Part shown: positions 16,623-25,961 of the stretch, piece by piece
Position numbering within the stretch: the first letter of the stretch is position 1
Layout of the letters: every line of letters begins with the position of its first letter
Source of the DNA: JACPDI01 sp035463475
Lineage (GTDB): Bacteria > Acidobacteriota > Vicinamibacteria > Vicinamibacterales > 2-12-FULL-66-21
Assembly: GCA_035463475.1 (NCBI GenBank)
Contig: DATHTE010000136.1
Coordinates: forward strand, 16,339-80,338
Length of the DNA stretch: 64,000 bases
Direction of reading: 5' to 3'
Made by a program: the position numbers and the translations under genes
The notes under the pieces: model-generated
What the model saw: the letters and a program-made list of their open reading frames with translations, nothing else
Told to the model about the DNA's origin: nothing
The model's database searches: none

Positions 16623-19130
16623 ATGCGACCACGCCGAAGCGTTCGTCCCGCACTGGTTTCCGCCTGTCGGGCCCTCGCACGCGCGGCGGGCGCGGTGGTC
16701 GTCCTCGTGACGGCCGCCGCCGCCGCGGACCTGCCCGCCGCCGGCGAGCGGCGGGCTAGCTTCGATGCAGGTTGGCGGTTCTCGAAGGGGGACCTTGCTG
16801 GTGCGCAGGCGCCGAACTTCGACGACAAAAAGTGGCGCGTGCTCGACCTCCCACACGACTGGGCGATCGAGGGCCCGTTCGATCCGAAGATCGACCCGCA
16901 CCAGGGGTCGCTGCCGTCCTTCGGCGTGGCGTGGTACCGCAAGCGCTTCACGGTGCCTGCCTCGGCGCAGGGACGCTTCTACGCGGTGGAATTCGACGGA
17001 GTCATGTCGAACGCCACGGTGTACCTGAATGGACATGAGCTCGGAAGCCGCGCGTACGGTTACAGCAGTTTCGGCGTCGACCTGACGCCGCACCTGGTGA
17101 TCGGAGGAGAGAACGTGCTGGCCGTGCGGGTCGCGCCCGAGCTCGAGTCCTCGCGGTGGTATCCCGGGGCCGGCATCTACCGTCACGTCTGGATTGACGC
17201 GACGGGCCCGGTGCACGTGGCCCGCTGGGGAGCGTATGTGACGACACCGGAGGTCAGCGAGGCGGCGGCGAAAGTGTCGGTCCGCACGGAGTTGCGGAAC
17301 CGCGATGCGCAACCCGTGCGCGTGAGCCTGGACACGACGATTCTCGATCAGGAGGGCAAGGAAGTGGCGCGCGTTGTCGCCGAACACGAGGTCAGACCCG
17401 GCGAGCCTCAGGCGGTGCCCGTCGCGCTGACCGTGCCGCGGCCGCAACGCTGGGATCTCGACCGGCCGTACCTCTACACAGCCGTCAGCACCGTGCGCCG
17501 CGGCGGCGAGGTGCTCGACCGCTACACGACGCCGTTCGGCATTCGCACGATCGAGTACGGGCCGAACCGCGGGTTCCTGTTGAATGGCCGCCGCGTGCGG
17601 TTCCAGGGCGTGTGCAACCACCACGATCTGGGCGCGCTCGGCGCCGCGATCAACCGGCGCGCGCTCGAGCGGCAGCTCGAGATCCTCCGGCGAATGGGTA
17701 CGAACGCGATTCGCACGAGCCACAATCCGCCGGCGCCCGAGCTCCTCGACCTCGCCGACCTCATGGGGTTCCTGGTGATGGACGAGGCGTTCGACATGTG
17801 GCGGAAGCCGAAGGTCAGGAACGGCCACGGCAAGTACTTCGATGAGTGGGGAGAGCGCGATCTTCGTGACATGATCCGGCGCGACCGCAATCACCCCAGC
17901 GTCGTCCTCTGGAGCATCGGCAACGAGATCCTCGAGCAGGCGGAGGCGGATGGCGCGAAGCTCGCGCGCCGCCTGACGGAGATCAGCCACGAGGAGGATC
18001 AGACGCGACCCGTGACCGCGGGATTCAACCAGATCGACAACGCCATCAGGAACGGCCTGGCGGACGCCGTGGACATTCCCGGATTCAACTACGGCGTGCG
18101 GGAGTACGCGCGCATCCTGAAGGAACACCCGGACTGGACGATCGTCGGCGCGGAGACCGCGTCGTGCGTCAGCTCGCGCGGCGTGTACCACCTGCCGATC
18201 GAGAAGTACGAGAAGCATCCTTCGCTGCAGATTTCGGGCTACGACGTGATCTCGCCGCGGTGGGCGTACTGCCCCGATGTCGAGTTCGCGGGGCTCGAGG
18301 AATCGCCCGCGGTGCTCGGCGAGTTCGTGTGGACGGGGTTCGACTACCTGGGCGAGCCGACGCCGTACTTCGGCGGAAACCGCTCGGAGAACGAGAGCGA
18401 CTGGCCGGCGCGCAGCTCGTACTTCGGGGCCGTGGACCTTGCGGGCTTCCCAAAAGACCGCTTCTATCTTTACCAGAGCCAGTGGACGAGGCGGCCGATG
18501 GTGCACCTCCTGCCCCACTGGAACTGGGCCGGCCGCGAGGGCCAGGCGATCCCCGTCATGGCGTACACCAACGCGGAGGAAGCGGAACTGTTCCTGAATG
18601 GGCGCTCGCTCGGCCGCAAGCGCAAAGGCGAGCCGTACGTCATTCCAGTCGGCGAGAAGATCAGCAAGGACCGGCGCTTCACCAGCAGGCACCGGATCGT
18701 CTGGGATGTGCCATACGCGCCAGGCGAACTGAAGGCGATCGCGTACTCGGCGGGGCGCCAGGTGGCCGAGACGAGGGTAAGGACGGCCGGACCTGCGGCG
18801 CGCGTGGTGCTCTCGCCCGATCGCGCCGGCATTCGCGCGGACGGCGAGGACCTGTCGTTCATCACGGTGCGGATCGTGGACGCGGACGGGACGCTCGTGC
18901 CGGGTGCCGACAACCTGGTGCGCTTCGAGGTGTCGGGACCCGCGCGGATTGCGGCGGTGGATAACGGCAACGCCGCTTCGATCGAGCCGTTCCAGGCGGA
19001 GCAGCGGAAGGCCTTCAGCGGATTGGCGCTGCTGGTCCTGCGGTCGAACCGCGGCGAGCCGGGCGCCGTGCGCGTGCGCGCGATCTCGGACGGACTGCGC
19101 GCCGGCGAGACGCTGATTTCAGCGAAGTAG
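16623..19130 (+). CDS. Secreted glycoside hydrolase family 2 enzyme, 835 aa
   Basis: I chose the ATG at 16623 because GGAGG lies seven bases upstream and the product then begins with a signal peptide (MRPRRSVRP and a hydrophobic stretch to AAAADLPA). The frame is open 29 codons further upstream, but that part is not signal-like. Domains in order: GH2 sugar-binding jelly roll (WYRKRFTVP), Ig-like domain, TIM barrel with RTSHNPPAPELLDL, DEAFDMW and SIGNEILEQ (the acid/base Glu), then DUF4982-type and Ig-like C-terminal domains (NAEEAELFLNGRSLGRK). It resembles beta-galactosidases and related exo-enzymes of plant-polymer degraders. Exact sugar unknown. Confidence 0.9.
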   Translation: MRPRRSVRPALVSACRALARAAGAVVVLVTAAAAADLPAAGERRASFDAGWRFSKGDLAGAQAPNFDDKKWRVLDLPHDWAIEGPFDPKIDPHQGSLPSFGVAWYRKRFTVPASAQGRFYAVEFDGVMSNATVYLNGHELGSRAYGYSSFGVDLTPHLVIGGENVLAVRVAPELESSRWYPGAGIYRHVWIDATGPVHVARWGAYVTTPEVSEAAAKVSVRTELRNRDAQPVRVSLDTTILDQEGKEVARVVAEHEVRPGEPQAVPVALTVPRPQRWDLDRPYLYTAVSTVRRGGEVLDRYTTPFGIRTIEYGPNRGFLLNGRRVRFQGVCNHHDLGALGAAINRRALERQLEILRRMGTNAIRTSHNPPAPELLDLADLMGFLVMDEAFDMWRKPKVRNGHGKYFDEWGERDLRDMIRRDRNHPSVVLWSIGNEILEQAEADGAKLARRLTEISHEEDQTRPVTAGFNQIDNAIRNGLADAVDIPGFNYGVREYARILKEHPDWTIVGAETASCVSSRGVYHLPIEKYEKHPSLQISGYDVISPRWAYCPDVEFAGLEESPAVLGEFVWTGFDYLGEPTPYFGGNRSENESDWPARSSYFGAVDLAGFPKDRFYLYQSQWTRRPMVHLLPHWNWAGREGQAIPVMAYTNAEEAELFLNGRSLGRKRKGEPYVIPVGEKISKDRRFTSRHRIVWDVPYAPGELKAIAYSAGRQVAETRVRTAGPAARVVLSPDRAGIRADGEDLSFITVRIVDADGTLVPGADNLVRFEVSGPARIAAVDNGNAASIEPFQAEQRKAFSGLALLVLRSNRGEPGAVRVRAISDGLRAGETLISAK

Positions 19131-19139
19131 CCGCCTGCC

Positions 19140-19478
19140 TCATTGTCCCGTGCCGGCGCTGGTGGATGGACCGAAGCCGCAACGGGTGCGCATGCCCTCC
19201 CGAAATCGTTCCCGCTCCTCGGGGGTCATCTGCTCCCAGCGCTCCGCCATGCGACGGCGGTAACCGGAGCGACCGGAACCGCGAAGCCCAAGCCCTCCGA
19301 AGAGGATCCGGCACAGCGCCAGAAGGCCCAGGGCCTGCCAGAACGTAATCTCGCGAAAGCCAAAGAGCGGCGGCAGCAGCCAGTTCCACAGTTGCCGCAC
19401 GACCTCCGCGCCGATGGCGATAAAGAGCAGAAACACCAGGATCACCAGGGGAGCCCAGAACACCCATCTCCTTCTCAT
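19140..19478 (-). CDS. Small membrane protein paired with ECF sigma factor, 112 aa
   Basis: Starts at MRRRWVFWAPLVIL after a GAGGAAACGAAC ribosome site, 10 bases after the sigma factor stop. It has two hydrophobic stretches (about 7-35 and 47-65) and then a charged helical tail (RRRMAERWEQMTPEERERFREGM). The tail resembles the periplasmic helix of some zinc- or heavy-metal-responsive anti-sigma-type proteins. The position right after the sigma gene suggests it is the regulator or a target of that factor, which is an inference. No family is firmly recognised. Confidence 0.65.
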   Translation of the reverse strand: MRRRWVFWAPLVILVFLLFIAIGAEVVRQLWNWLLPPLFGFREITFWQALGLLALCRILFGGLGLRGSGRSGYRRRMAERWEQMTPEERERFREGMRTRCGFGPSTSAGTGQ

Positions 19479-19488
19479 GTTCGTTTCC

Positions 19489-20073
19489 TCATCGCTTCGT
19501 GAATTCGTCGTACATGCTTTGCAGCCGCTCTCGCAGATGCCGCACCGCATAGCGTTTGCGTGAGAGCAGCGTGTTGACGCTCACGCCGGTCGCGGCGGCC
19601 ATCTCCTTGAAGCTGCGCCCTTCCAACTCGTGGGCGACAAACACGTCGCGCTGCTCCTTCGGAAGTTCGTCGAGCGCCAGCTCGAGTTCCTCGAGCAGCA
19701 CGTGCCTGGCATACATCGCGTCGGGGCCCGCCTCGGGTGACGGGAGCAGGTCCTCCAGCCGCAGCCGTTCCTCGCCGACCTCCCCCGCGGCACCATCGCC
19801 GAACCGTTCCGGCTTCCTCCTGCGGAACAGATCGGTGATGCGATTGCGCGCCACGCGAAACAGCCAGCCCGTGACGTGCTCGATCGGCATCAGCATGCGG
19901 TTTGCTTCCACGAGCTCGCACCAGACGTCCTGGAGAATGTCCTCGGCGTCGCGCGGGTCCGGCACCCGGCGGCGAATGAAGTTGCGCAGCCGGGACCGTT
20001 CCCGCGTGATCACGTCGGAGATCCGCTGGTCCTGGTCGAGTGCCATCCGCTGCAGGCTCGCCGCGTTCTTCAC
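19489..20073 (-). CDS. ECF-type RNA polymerase sigma factor, 194 aa
   Basis: Region 2 is visible as AEDILQDVWCELVEANR and TGWLFRVARNRITDLFRRRK; region 4 as LDELPKEQRDVFVAHELEGRSFKEMAAATGVSVNTLLSRKR. The two are separated by an acidic linker. The length is normal for the family. The first codon is GTG; a Met nine codons later (MALDQDQR) is a reasonable alternative because no clear ribosome site favours the GTG. A small membrane protein follows immediately, the usual place of an anti-sigma factor. Stimulus unknown. Confidence 0.9.
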   Translation of the reverse strand: MKNAASLQRMALDQDQRISDVITRERSRLRNFIRRRVPDPRDAEDILQDVWCELVEANRMLMPIEHVTGWLFRVARNRITDLFRRRKPERFGDGAAGEVGEERLRLEDLLPSPEAGPDAMYARHVLLEELELALDELPKEQRDVFVAHELEGRSFKEMAAATGVSVNTLLSRKRYAVRHLRERLQSMYDEFTKR

Positions 20074-20104
20074 CTACTGGTGTAGACGAATGAGGGGTGG
20101 GGAT

Positions 20105-20131
20105 ATTGTAGGGGCGCTCGCGTACCAACAA
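20105..20131 (-). promoter_or_regulatory. Possible promoter of the sigma factor gene
   Basis: On the minus strand TTGTTG, a 15-base spacer and TACAAT lie 32 bases ahead of the sigma factor start. The -10 is good; the spacer is shorter than ideal. Confidence 0.35.
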
Positions 20132-20133
20132 GA

Positions 20134-20159
20134 AAGGCCCGCGAACGTTCGCGGGCCTT
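20134..20159. terminator. Perfect 26-bp palindrome, likely terminator of the rhodanese gene
   Basis: AAGGCCCGCGAAC is followed at once by its exact complement. As RNA on the minus strand it forms a strong GC-rich hairpin flanked by A and T runs, 40 bases past the rhodanese stop, and it separates that gene from the sigma factor gene. It works in either orientation by symmetry. Confidence 0.7.
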
Positions 20160-20199
20160 CGTGAGACCTCGTTCCGCAGCTCGCGACCGCGTTGACGAC

Positions 20200-21813
20200 T
20201 CAGATCACCAGGACCTTCACGTCCGGGTAGCCCATCAGCTTCAACATGAAGTAGTTGGCGGCCGCTTCGCCAGGATCGTCGGAGTAGCACACCAGCTCCG
20301 CATATCTCGGGACGCCCGCCTTCTCGAGGATCTTCCAGACGTCCTTCGCGGCTTTGGGCGTGCCGTCGGTATTCAGAAGCTCGGTGTACGGGACGTGGAC
20401 GACCGTGCCGTCCTGCGTTTTTGCAGGCATGTTCGCGCCGGACGCTACGAACACTTTCGGGTAGAGACCCGTGGTGCTCTTCGCGTCCGCGATGATCACG
20501 TCCTTGAGGTGACGCCCTGAATACGTCGTCGGCGCAGCGGCCGTTGGGTCCTTCGTGATGGCAAAACCGAGCGTTGCCCAGTGATCGAGGGAATCCATGA
20601 GGACCGAGACCCGCTTCTGTCCGAGCTGCTCCAGCGTGACGAACGCCAGGGCCGCGTCCTTGGTCAACCCCGCGCCTGAGACGACGACCGCCTCGTGAGA
20701 CGGATCGACGCCTGCCGGGCCGAGAATCCCGGCGAGCTTTTGAGGAGCGGCGAGATGGCTCTTGAAGACGTCCGCAGGAATGTTGAGCGCGAATGGCACG
20801 TGCCCCAGGTTAAACGCGTCTGGGGGCCGCACGTCGACGATCGTGACTTTCGCGTTTCCGTACATTCTCATCATCCTGCCGCCCCAGGACTGCACCCACT
20901 GCGCGCCTCTCAGCAGAAACGGGGCGTCGTAGGTCCAGTACGGCAGGTCTCGTTGATCGGACAACCACCCCATCTGGGATTCCGTGTAGAGCGTGACCTT
21001 CGGGTAATTCAGGATGAACTTGAGCGCGAAGAACGGAACGCTGGCGGCCACTCCGCCGCCGCAATGCGTGTGGATCCGCTGTTCGGGCCTGATACCCAGG
21101 TAGGCCAGCATCTTCCGGATCTCGTCGGCGGACTTGAATGTCTTGTCCGGATTGAAGAAATCGGCGCTCGGCAGCAGGATGGCGTTCGGGATATGGCCGG
21201 CCCGGTCGAAGGCGAGGACTTCTCCGAAGTGCCAGTTGGCCCCCAGCGCCTCCACCAACGCGTTGTTGACCGGATCACCTGACGCGGCCAGGAACTCCGG
21301 CAGTCTGATCCTCACATCTTCGTTGATGTCCTCGATCTTGAAGGAGCCTGCCCTGGGTGGGGGCGTGGCGTCCTTCGTCACCGGCAGTCCTTGCTCCTCC
21401 CACTTGGAGAGGCCGCCGTCGAGCACGAAGAGGTCCTCTGCGGGGAAGCCGTGGTAGTAGAGCGAGAACAAGAGCCTCGTCGCCAGGAACGTGCCGCCCT
21501 GGTCGTACATCACGATCTTCTTGCCGGGACTGACTCCCCAGGACTGGTAGCGTCGTTCCATCTCCGAGACGGGCTTCTCCGGGAAGCCGTAAGTGAGGAA
21601 ATCGACGCCGATGGCTCCCGTGATGTGTTTTGCCGAGTAGATTTGACCTGGCGACGCATCGAGCACGAGGACATCGGGATCCTCGAGATGCGTCTCGAGC
21701 CACTTGACGTTGACGAGGCGCCCGTTGATGCCTTCTGCCGCCGTCGACGGCTGGGGCGCACATAGACCGCCCGCCAAGGCGATGAAGACCCCGAACCGAA
21801 TCGCCTTCAACAT
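20200..21813 (-). CDS. Periplasmic multi-domain rhodanese (sulfurtransferase), 537 aa
   Basis: Start set at MLKAIRFG because GGGAGGATGAC sits just upstream; it yields a signal peptide ending near STAAEG. Four rhodanese-like units follow (about 20-150, 165-300, 320-435, 450-537). Active-site cysteines are seen only in unit 2 (HTHCGGGVAAS) and unit 4 (ELVCYSDDPGEAA); units 1 and 3 have MYDQGGTFLA and VVVSGAGLTK instead. This is the thiosulfate sulfurtransferase plan (inactive plus active domain) present twice in one chain. It probably transfers sulfane sulfur in the periplasm. Substrate unknown. Confidence 0.85.
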   Translation of the reverse strand: MLKAIRFGVFIALAGGLCAPQPSTAAEGINGRLVNVKWLETHLEDPDVLVLDASPGQIYSAKHITGAIGVDFLTYGFPEKPVSEMERRYQSWGVSPGKKIVMYDQGGTFLATRLLFSLYYHGFPAEDLFVLDGGLSKWEEQGLPVTKDATPPPRAGSFKIEDINEDVRIRLPEFLAASGDPVNNALVEALGANWHFGEVLAFDRAGHIPNAILLPSADFFNPDKTFKSADEIRKMLAYLGIRPEQRIHTHCGGGVAASVPFFALKFILNYPKVTLYTESQMGWLSDQRDLPYWTYDAPFLLRGAQWVQSWGGRMMRMYGNAKVTIVDVRPPDAFNLGHVPFALNIPADVFKSHLAAPQKLAGILGPAGVDPSHEAVVVSGAGLTKDAALAFVTLEQLGQKRVSVLMDSLDHWATLGFAITKDPTAAAPTTYSGRHLKDVIIADAKSTTGLYPKVFVASGANMPAKTQDGTVVHVPYTELLNTDGTPKAAKDVWKILEKAGVPRYAELVCYSDDPGEAAANYFMLKLMGYPDVKVLVI

Positions 21814-21832
21814 GTCATCCTCCCGTTTACCG

Positions 21833-21929
21833 GCAATTGGGCACACTAAGCGATGAACAAACTGACGAGCGCCGGCGGCGGGGGGTTCCGCTTTTCGTCG
21901 GAATGGGCCAATTGCGCGTAGAATGGGCC
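21833..21929. promoter_or_regulatory. Repeat-bearing divergent control region
   Basis: Between the rhodanese and the cyclase-ATPase genes, GCAATTGG (21833-21840) is mirrored by CCAATTGC (21908-21915). GAATGGGCC is repeated directly at 21901 and 21921, exactly 20 bases apart. A TAGAAT -10-like hexamer overlaps the second copy (21919-21924), but no good -35 is seen. This may be an operator. Confidence 0.35.
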
Positions 21930-22014
21930 TGTCCCCGCAGCTCTACTGTCGTCGCCACTGGAACCGAGTGATCGGTTGGCCGCGCCCTGGCGCCGGTGAA
22001 AGGTTGGTCCGATC

Positions 22015-25000
22015 ATGGTCGGCGATCCAATCGAAGGGGTCGCGAGCTACGTGCCCGCGAGGGTTGCCCGTCAGGTGGCCGCGAACCCGTCGCAACCCGA
22101 TGGGCCCCGGGCGGACCGATTCACCGGCGCTGTTCTGCTCGCCGACATTTCCGGATTCACCGGCCTCGCCGAGTCGCTCGGCTGCCGCGGCGAGGTCGGC
22201 GTCGAGGACCTGACCCGCTGCCTCAACGTGTACTTCGGCCGCCTGATCGATCTGATCGTCGAGCACGGCGGCGACATCGTGAAGTTCGCCGGCGACGCTC
22301 TCCTGGCCATCTGGCCCGCCGACGCCGAGGACCTCGCCTTGAGCACGAGCCGGGCCGTGCAGTGCGCGCTCGCGACCCAGGCGCGCCTGCAGGATTTTCC
22401 CGTCACCCCTGACGTCCACCTGTCGCTCAGAATCGGACTGAGCGCGGGACCGCTCTCGATCCTCCATGTCGGAGGGGTCGAAGGACGACGGGAACTCGTC
22501 GCCACCGGGGAGCCGCTCGCCGGGATGAGTGCGGCCAACGCGGAGGCGCGACCCGGAGATCTGGTCGTGTCAGCCGAGGCCTGGGCGCTCGTGCGCGACC
22601 GGATCGTCGGCGAACCGCTGACCGGCGGCGCGTTTCGCGTGGACGGCTTGCGGGATCCGGTCCCGCTCCTGCCGCCTCTACCCATTCCGGCCGCTGATCC
22701 GCAATCGCTCCTCGCCTACGTCCCGCCTGCCGTCGTCGATCAGGTGGGGCGCGGAGATTCCGGCTGGCTCGCCGAGCTGAGACACGTCAGCGTCCTCTTC
22801 GCCAACTTTCCCGGCCTGACCCCGGCGACACCGCTCGAGCGGGCTCACACCGTGATGCGCGAGCTCCAGACGATCCTGTACCGGTACGAGGGCACCATCA
22901 ACAAGGTGAGCGTAGACGACAAAGGAGCGTCGGTCGTCGCCGCGATGGGATTGCCGCCGCTGTCGCACGAAGACGATCCCGAACGCGCCGTGCGGGCCGC
23001 GCTCGCGATCCGGGACCGCCTTGCCCTGATGCAGGTCCGGCACTCCATCGGCATCGCCACCGGGCTGACTTTCTGCGGCATCGTGGGCAACACCACCCGC
23101 CGCGAGTACACGATGATCGGCGACGTCGTCAATCTCGCGGCCCGGCTGATGCAGGCGGCGAAGGGTGGCATTCTCTGCGATCGCGCGACCTGCGAGGCCA
23201 GCCAGGCGCGCCTGGCGTTCGAAGCGTTGCCCTCCATCCACGTGAAGGGCAAGGCAGGCGACATTGCCGTTTACCATCCCCTGGAATCCGTGGCTCGGCC
23301 CGGCGCGCATCGAGCCGAGGCGACTCACGCGACACTCGGACGAGTTCGTGAGCAGCAAGCGATCGAACAGGCGCTCCGCGACCTGGCCGAACGGGGCGAG
23401 GGCGCGGTGATCGTGTTCGAGGGGATGGTCGGCCTCGGCAAGTCGCGGCTCATCGACGAGGCAAGGCGGCGCGCCCGGAGATTCGGGCTGTCGTGTCTCG
23501 AAAGCGGCGGCGACGCGATGGAGAAGTCAACGGCGTTCTACGCCTGGCGGAATATCTTCGAGCATGCGTTCGGTCTCGACCCGTCCGCGGACACCGGCGA
23601 GCGCCAGGTCCGCGTCTCGGCCCGACTCGCGGCGCGCGGCCGCAAGGAGTGGGGAGACCTTTTGCCCCTGCTCAATCCGGTCCTGCGGACGTCCTTCCCG
23701 CCAACTGAAATCACAACCTCGATGGACGAGCGGGCGCGAGCGTCCGCGACGTACGACGTCCTGGCGGACCTGCTGGTCGCCCTGCCGCAGGACGGCTCGT
23801 GCCACGTCGTGCTGCTGGAAGACGCGCAGTGGATGGACTCGGCGTCCCTGGCGCTGGCATCGCGCATCTGCGCGCGGGCGGAGCCGCTGGTGCTGGTCCT
23901 CGCCACGCGTCCGATTCCCGGTCCCGCGCTCGAGGAGATCGAGGCTCTTTCGCGCACGGCAAGGGGCAGGCGGTTCGACCTGGAGCCGCTCGGCCCGGAC
24001 GAGGCTGTCGAAATCGCCTGCCGGGCCCTCGGCGTCGCGAGCGTGCCCGACGCGGTTGAAGCCATCATTCGCTCGAAGGCCGAAGGCAATCCGTTGTTGA
24101 TCCAGGAGCTTGCCGGCGGGTTGAGAGACTCTGGGCTGATCCAGGTGACCGACGGCGAGTGCCGCCTCGCGCCGGGCGCAGGCGATCTGCGCTCTGTGGA
24201 TCTGCCCAACAACATCCAGGCGGCGGTGGCCGCCCGAATGGATCGCCTCTCCCCCTCGCAGCGGCTGGTGCTGAAGTTCGCCAGCGTCGTCGGACGCGTG
24301 TTCGAGTCGGACGTCGTGGTGCGTCTCCACCAGGGTCAGGCCGACGAGGCATCGGTCCTTGCCGATCTGCGCGCGCTCGAGGGGATGCGCGTCATCGCGC
24401 TCGAGCGATCCGATCCGGCGCCGGTGTACGCCTTCCACCACCTCGCCTTCCAGGAAGTCGCCTACCGGCAGATGCTCTTCGCGCAGCGCCGTCAACTCCA
24501 CCAGGCGATGGCCGAGTTGCTGGAAGAACGGCATGCGGCCGCGCTCTCGGCCGCCTATCCGCTCCTCGCGCTCCACTGGAGGAGAGCGGTGGAAGAAGCC
24601 GATGCCGAACCCGCGCTGGTGTGGAAGGCGATCGACTACCTGCAGAAGGCCGGGGAACAGGCGCTCCAGCAGTTTGCGAACCATGAGGCCGTGGAGTTCC
24701 TGAACGGCGCGCTGCGCTTGCTCAAAGGACTTCCGGAGAGCGTGGAACGCTCGCGCAAGGAGCTCGGGCTCTGCTGCCTGGTCGGTGCACCGCTGCTCGT
24801 GACCAAGGGAATGGCCGCCCCCGAAACGGAACGCGCGTACTCCCGCGCTTCGGAGTTGTGCCAGGAGGTCGAGAACAGCCCGGAACAATTCCGCGCCGTC
24901 TATGGGCTCTGGACCTTCGCGCTGATGAGTACGCACCTGAGCCGCGCCCGCGGGCTTGCCGCGGAAGTGTTCCGCATCGCGCAGGCCGCAGGCGATCCGG

Positions 25001-25947
25001 AGCTGCTACTGCCGGCCCACAGGGCGGTGGGCGACACGTCGTTCTGGCTCGGCGATCCGACCGCGGCGCGAGCGCACCTGGAACAAGTGATGGCCCTCTA
25101 CCGTCCCGAGAACCACGCGCACGAGGTCTTCCGAAGCGGCCAGGATCAAGGGGTGGTCGCGGGCGCGCTGTCGGCGTGGGCCCTATGGCTGCTCGGCTAC
25201 CCTGACACCGCGTTGGCGAGAATGGAGGAGACAATCGCGCTCGCCCGCCGCGTGTCCCATGCGCACACGCTGGCGATGACGTTCCAGAACTTCACGATGA
25301 TGCACCAGTTTCGCGGCGAGGCGGCGCCCGTTCTCGAGAAAGTGGAAACGCAGATGAAGCTCTCTCGGGAGGGAGGGTTTCCGCTGTGGCTCGCGGCCGC
25401 GACGATTATGCGCGGGTGGGCACGGGCCAGACAGGGGGCGTCGGAGGAGGGCATCGGGGAGATGCGCCGCGGACTCGACGAGTGGAGGGCCACCGGCGCC
25501 GAACTGGCGGCGCCGTACTATCTCGGGCTCCTTGCCGAGGCGCACGGCGCGGCGGGACAGCCCGAAAAAGGATTGGAAGTGGTCCTCGAGGCGCTGGATT
25601 CTTCGGCCCGCAGCGGAGAAGCCTGGTGGCGTGCCGAAGTCTGGCGAATCGACGCGGAGCTTCGCTTGAAACTCGCGACACCGGACGAGAGCGCTGCTGA
25701 ACGCCGCCTCCTCGATGCCCTCGAGCTTGCGCGCGCCCAGCGGGCGCGGTCGCTCGAGCTGCGAGCGGCCGTCAGCCTCTTCCGGCTCTGGACGAAACAG
25801 CGAAAGCCTCTGCACGAAGCCGTGCAACCGCTGGCCGACGTATTCAACTGGTTCACAGAAGGGCACGGGACCGCGGACCTCAAGGAGGCTGCGAATCTCC
25901 TGGGCGCGGTCAGCGCCTCCTCATCGGCCTCTACCCGCGGCAGGTGA
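22015..25947 (+). CDS. Soluble adenylyl cyclase-like protein: two cyclase domains, NTPase and TPR-like region, 1310 aa
   Basis: Domain order matches vertebrate soluble adenylyl cyclase. The first cyclase domain (about 35-200) has both metal aspartates (LLADISGFTG; KFAGDALLAIW). The second (about 255-430) lacks the first one (LFANFPG) but keeps NKVSVDDKG, FCGIVGN, REYTMIGDVVNLAARLM, the residues expected to hold the base and transition state. A STAND-type ATPase follows with P-loop GMVGLGKS (near 475) and LLEDAQWMD, then a long alpha-helical TPR-like region. No signal peptide or membrane helix, so cytoplasmic. It likely makes cAMP in response to a small ion or metabolite, by analogy. It converges on the next gene with 14 bases between stops. 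Confidence 0.88.
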   Translation: MVGDPIEGVASYVPARVARQVAANPSQPDGPRADRFTGAVLLADISGFTGLAESLGCRGEVGVEDLTRCLNVYFGRLIDLIVEHGGDIVKFAGDALLAIWPADAEDLALSTSRAVQCALATQARLQDFPVTPDVHLSLRIGLSAGPLSILHVGGVEGRRELVATGEPLAGMSAANAEARPGDLVVSAEAWALVRDRIVGEPLTGGAFRVDGLRDPVPLLPPLPIPAADPQSLLAYVPPAVVDQVGRGDSGWLAELRHVSVLFANFPGLTPATPLERAHTVMRELQTILYRYEGTINKVSVDDKGASVVAAMGLPPLSHEDDPERAVRAALAIRDRLALMQVRHSIGIATGLTFCGIVGNTTRREYTMIGDVVNLAARLMQAAKGGILCDRATCEASQARLAFEALPSIHVKGKAGDIAVYHPLESVARPGAHRAEATHATLGRVREQQAIEQALRDLAERGEGAVIVFEGMVGLGKSRLIDEARRRARRFGLSCLESGGDAMEKSTAFYAWRNIFEHAFGLDPSADTGERQVRVSARLAARGRKEWGDLLPLLNPVLRTSFPPTEITTSMDERARASATYDVLADLLVALPQDGSCHVVLLEDAQWMDSASLALASRICARAEPLVLVLATRPIPGPALEEIEALSRTARGRRFDLEPLGPDEAVEIACRALGVASVPDAVEAIIRSKAEGNPLLIQELAGGLRDSGLIQVTDGECRLAPGAGDLRSVDLPNNIQAAVAARMDRLSPSQRLVLKFASVVGRVFESDVVVRLHQGQADEASVLADLRALEGMRVIALERSDPAPVYAFHHLAFQEVAYRQMLFAQRRQLHQAMAELLEERHAAALSAAYPLLALHWRRAVEEADAEPALVWKAIDYLQKAGEQALQQFANHEAVEFLNGALRLLKGLPESVERSRKELGLCCLVGAPLLVTKGMAAPETERAYSRASELCQEVENSPEQFRAVYGLWTFALMSTHLSRARGLAAEVFRIAQAAGDPELLLPAHRAVGDTSFWLGDPTAARAHLEQVMALYRPENHAHEVFRSGQDQGVVAGALSAWALWLLGYPDTALARMEETIALARRVSHAHTLAMTFQNFTMMHQFRGEAAPVLEKVETQMKLSREGGFPLWLAAATIMRGWARARQGASEEGIGEMRRGLDEWRATGAELAAPYYLGLLAEAHGAAGQPEKGLEVVLEALDSSARSGEAWWRAEVWRIDAELRLKLATPDESAAERRLLDALELARAQRARSLELRAAVSLFRLWTKQRKPLHEAVQPLADVFNWFTEGHGTADLKEAANLLGAVSASSSASTRGR

Positions 25948-25961
25948 CGCAGGCGCGCACC

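Noticed and set aside
16410..18692. 760-codon minus-strand frame opposite the GH2 gene
   Set aside because: It is the reverse-phase image of a GC-rich gene: Arg/Ala/Val-rich with no domain pattern. The plus-strand gene has all GH2 motifs.
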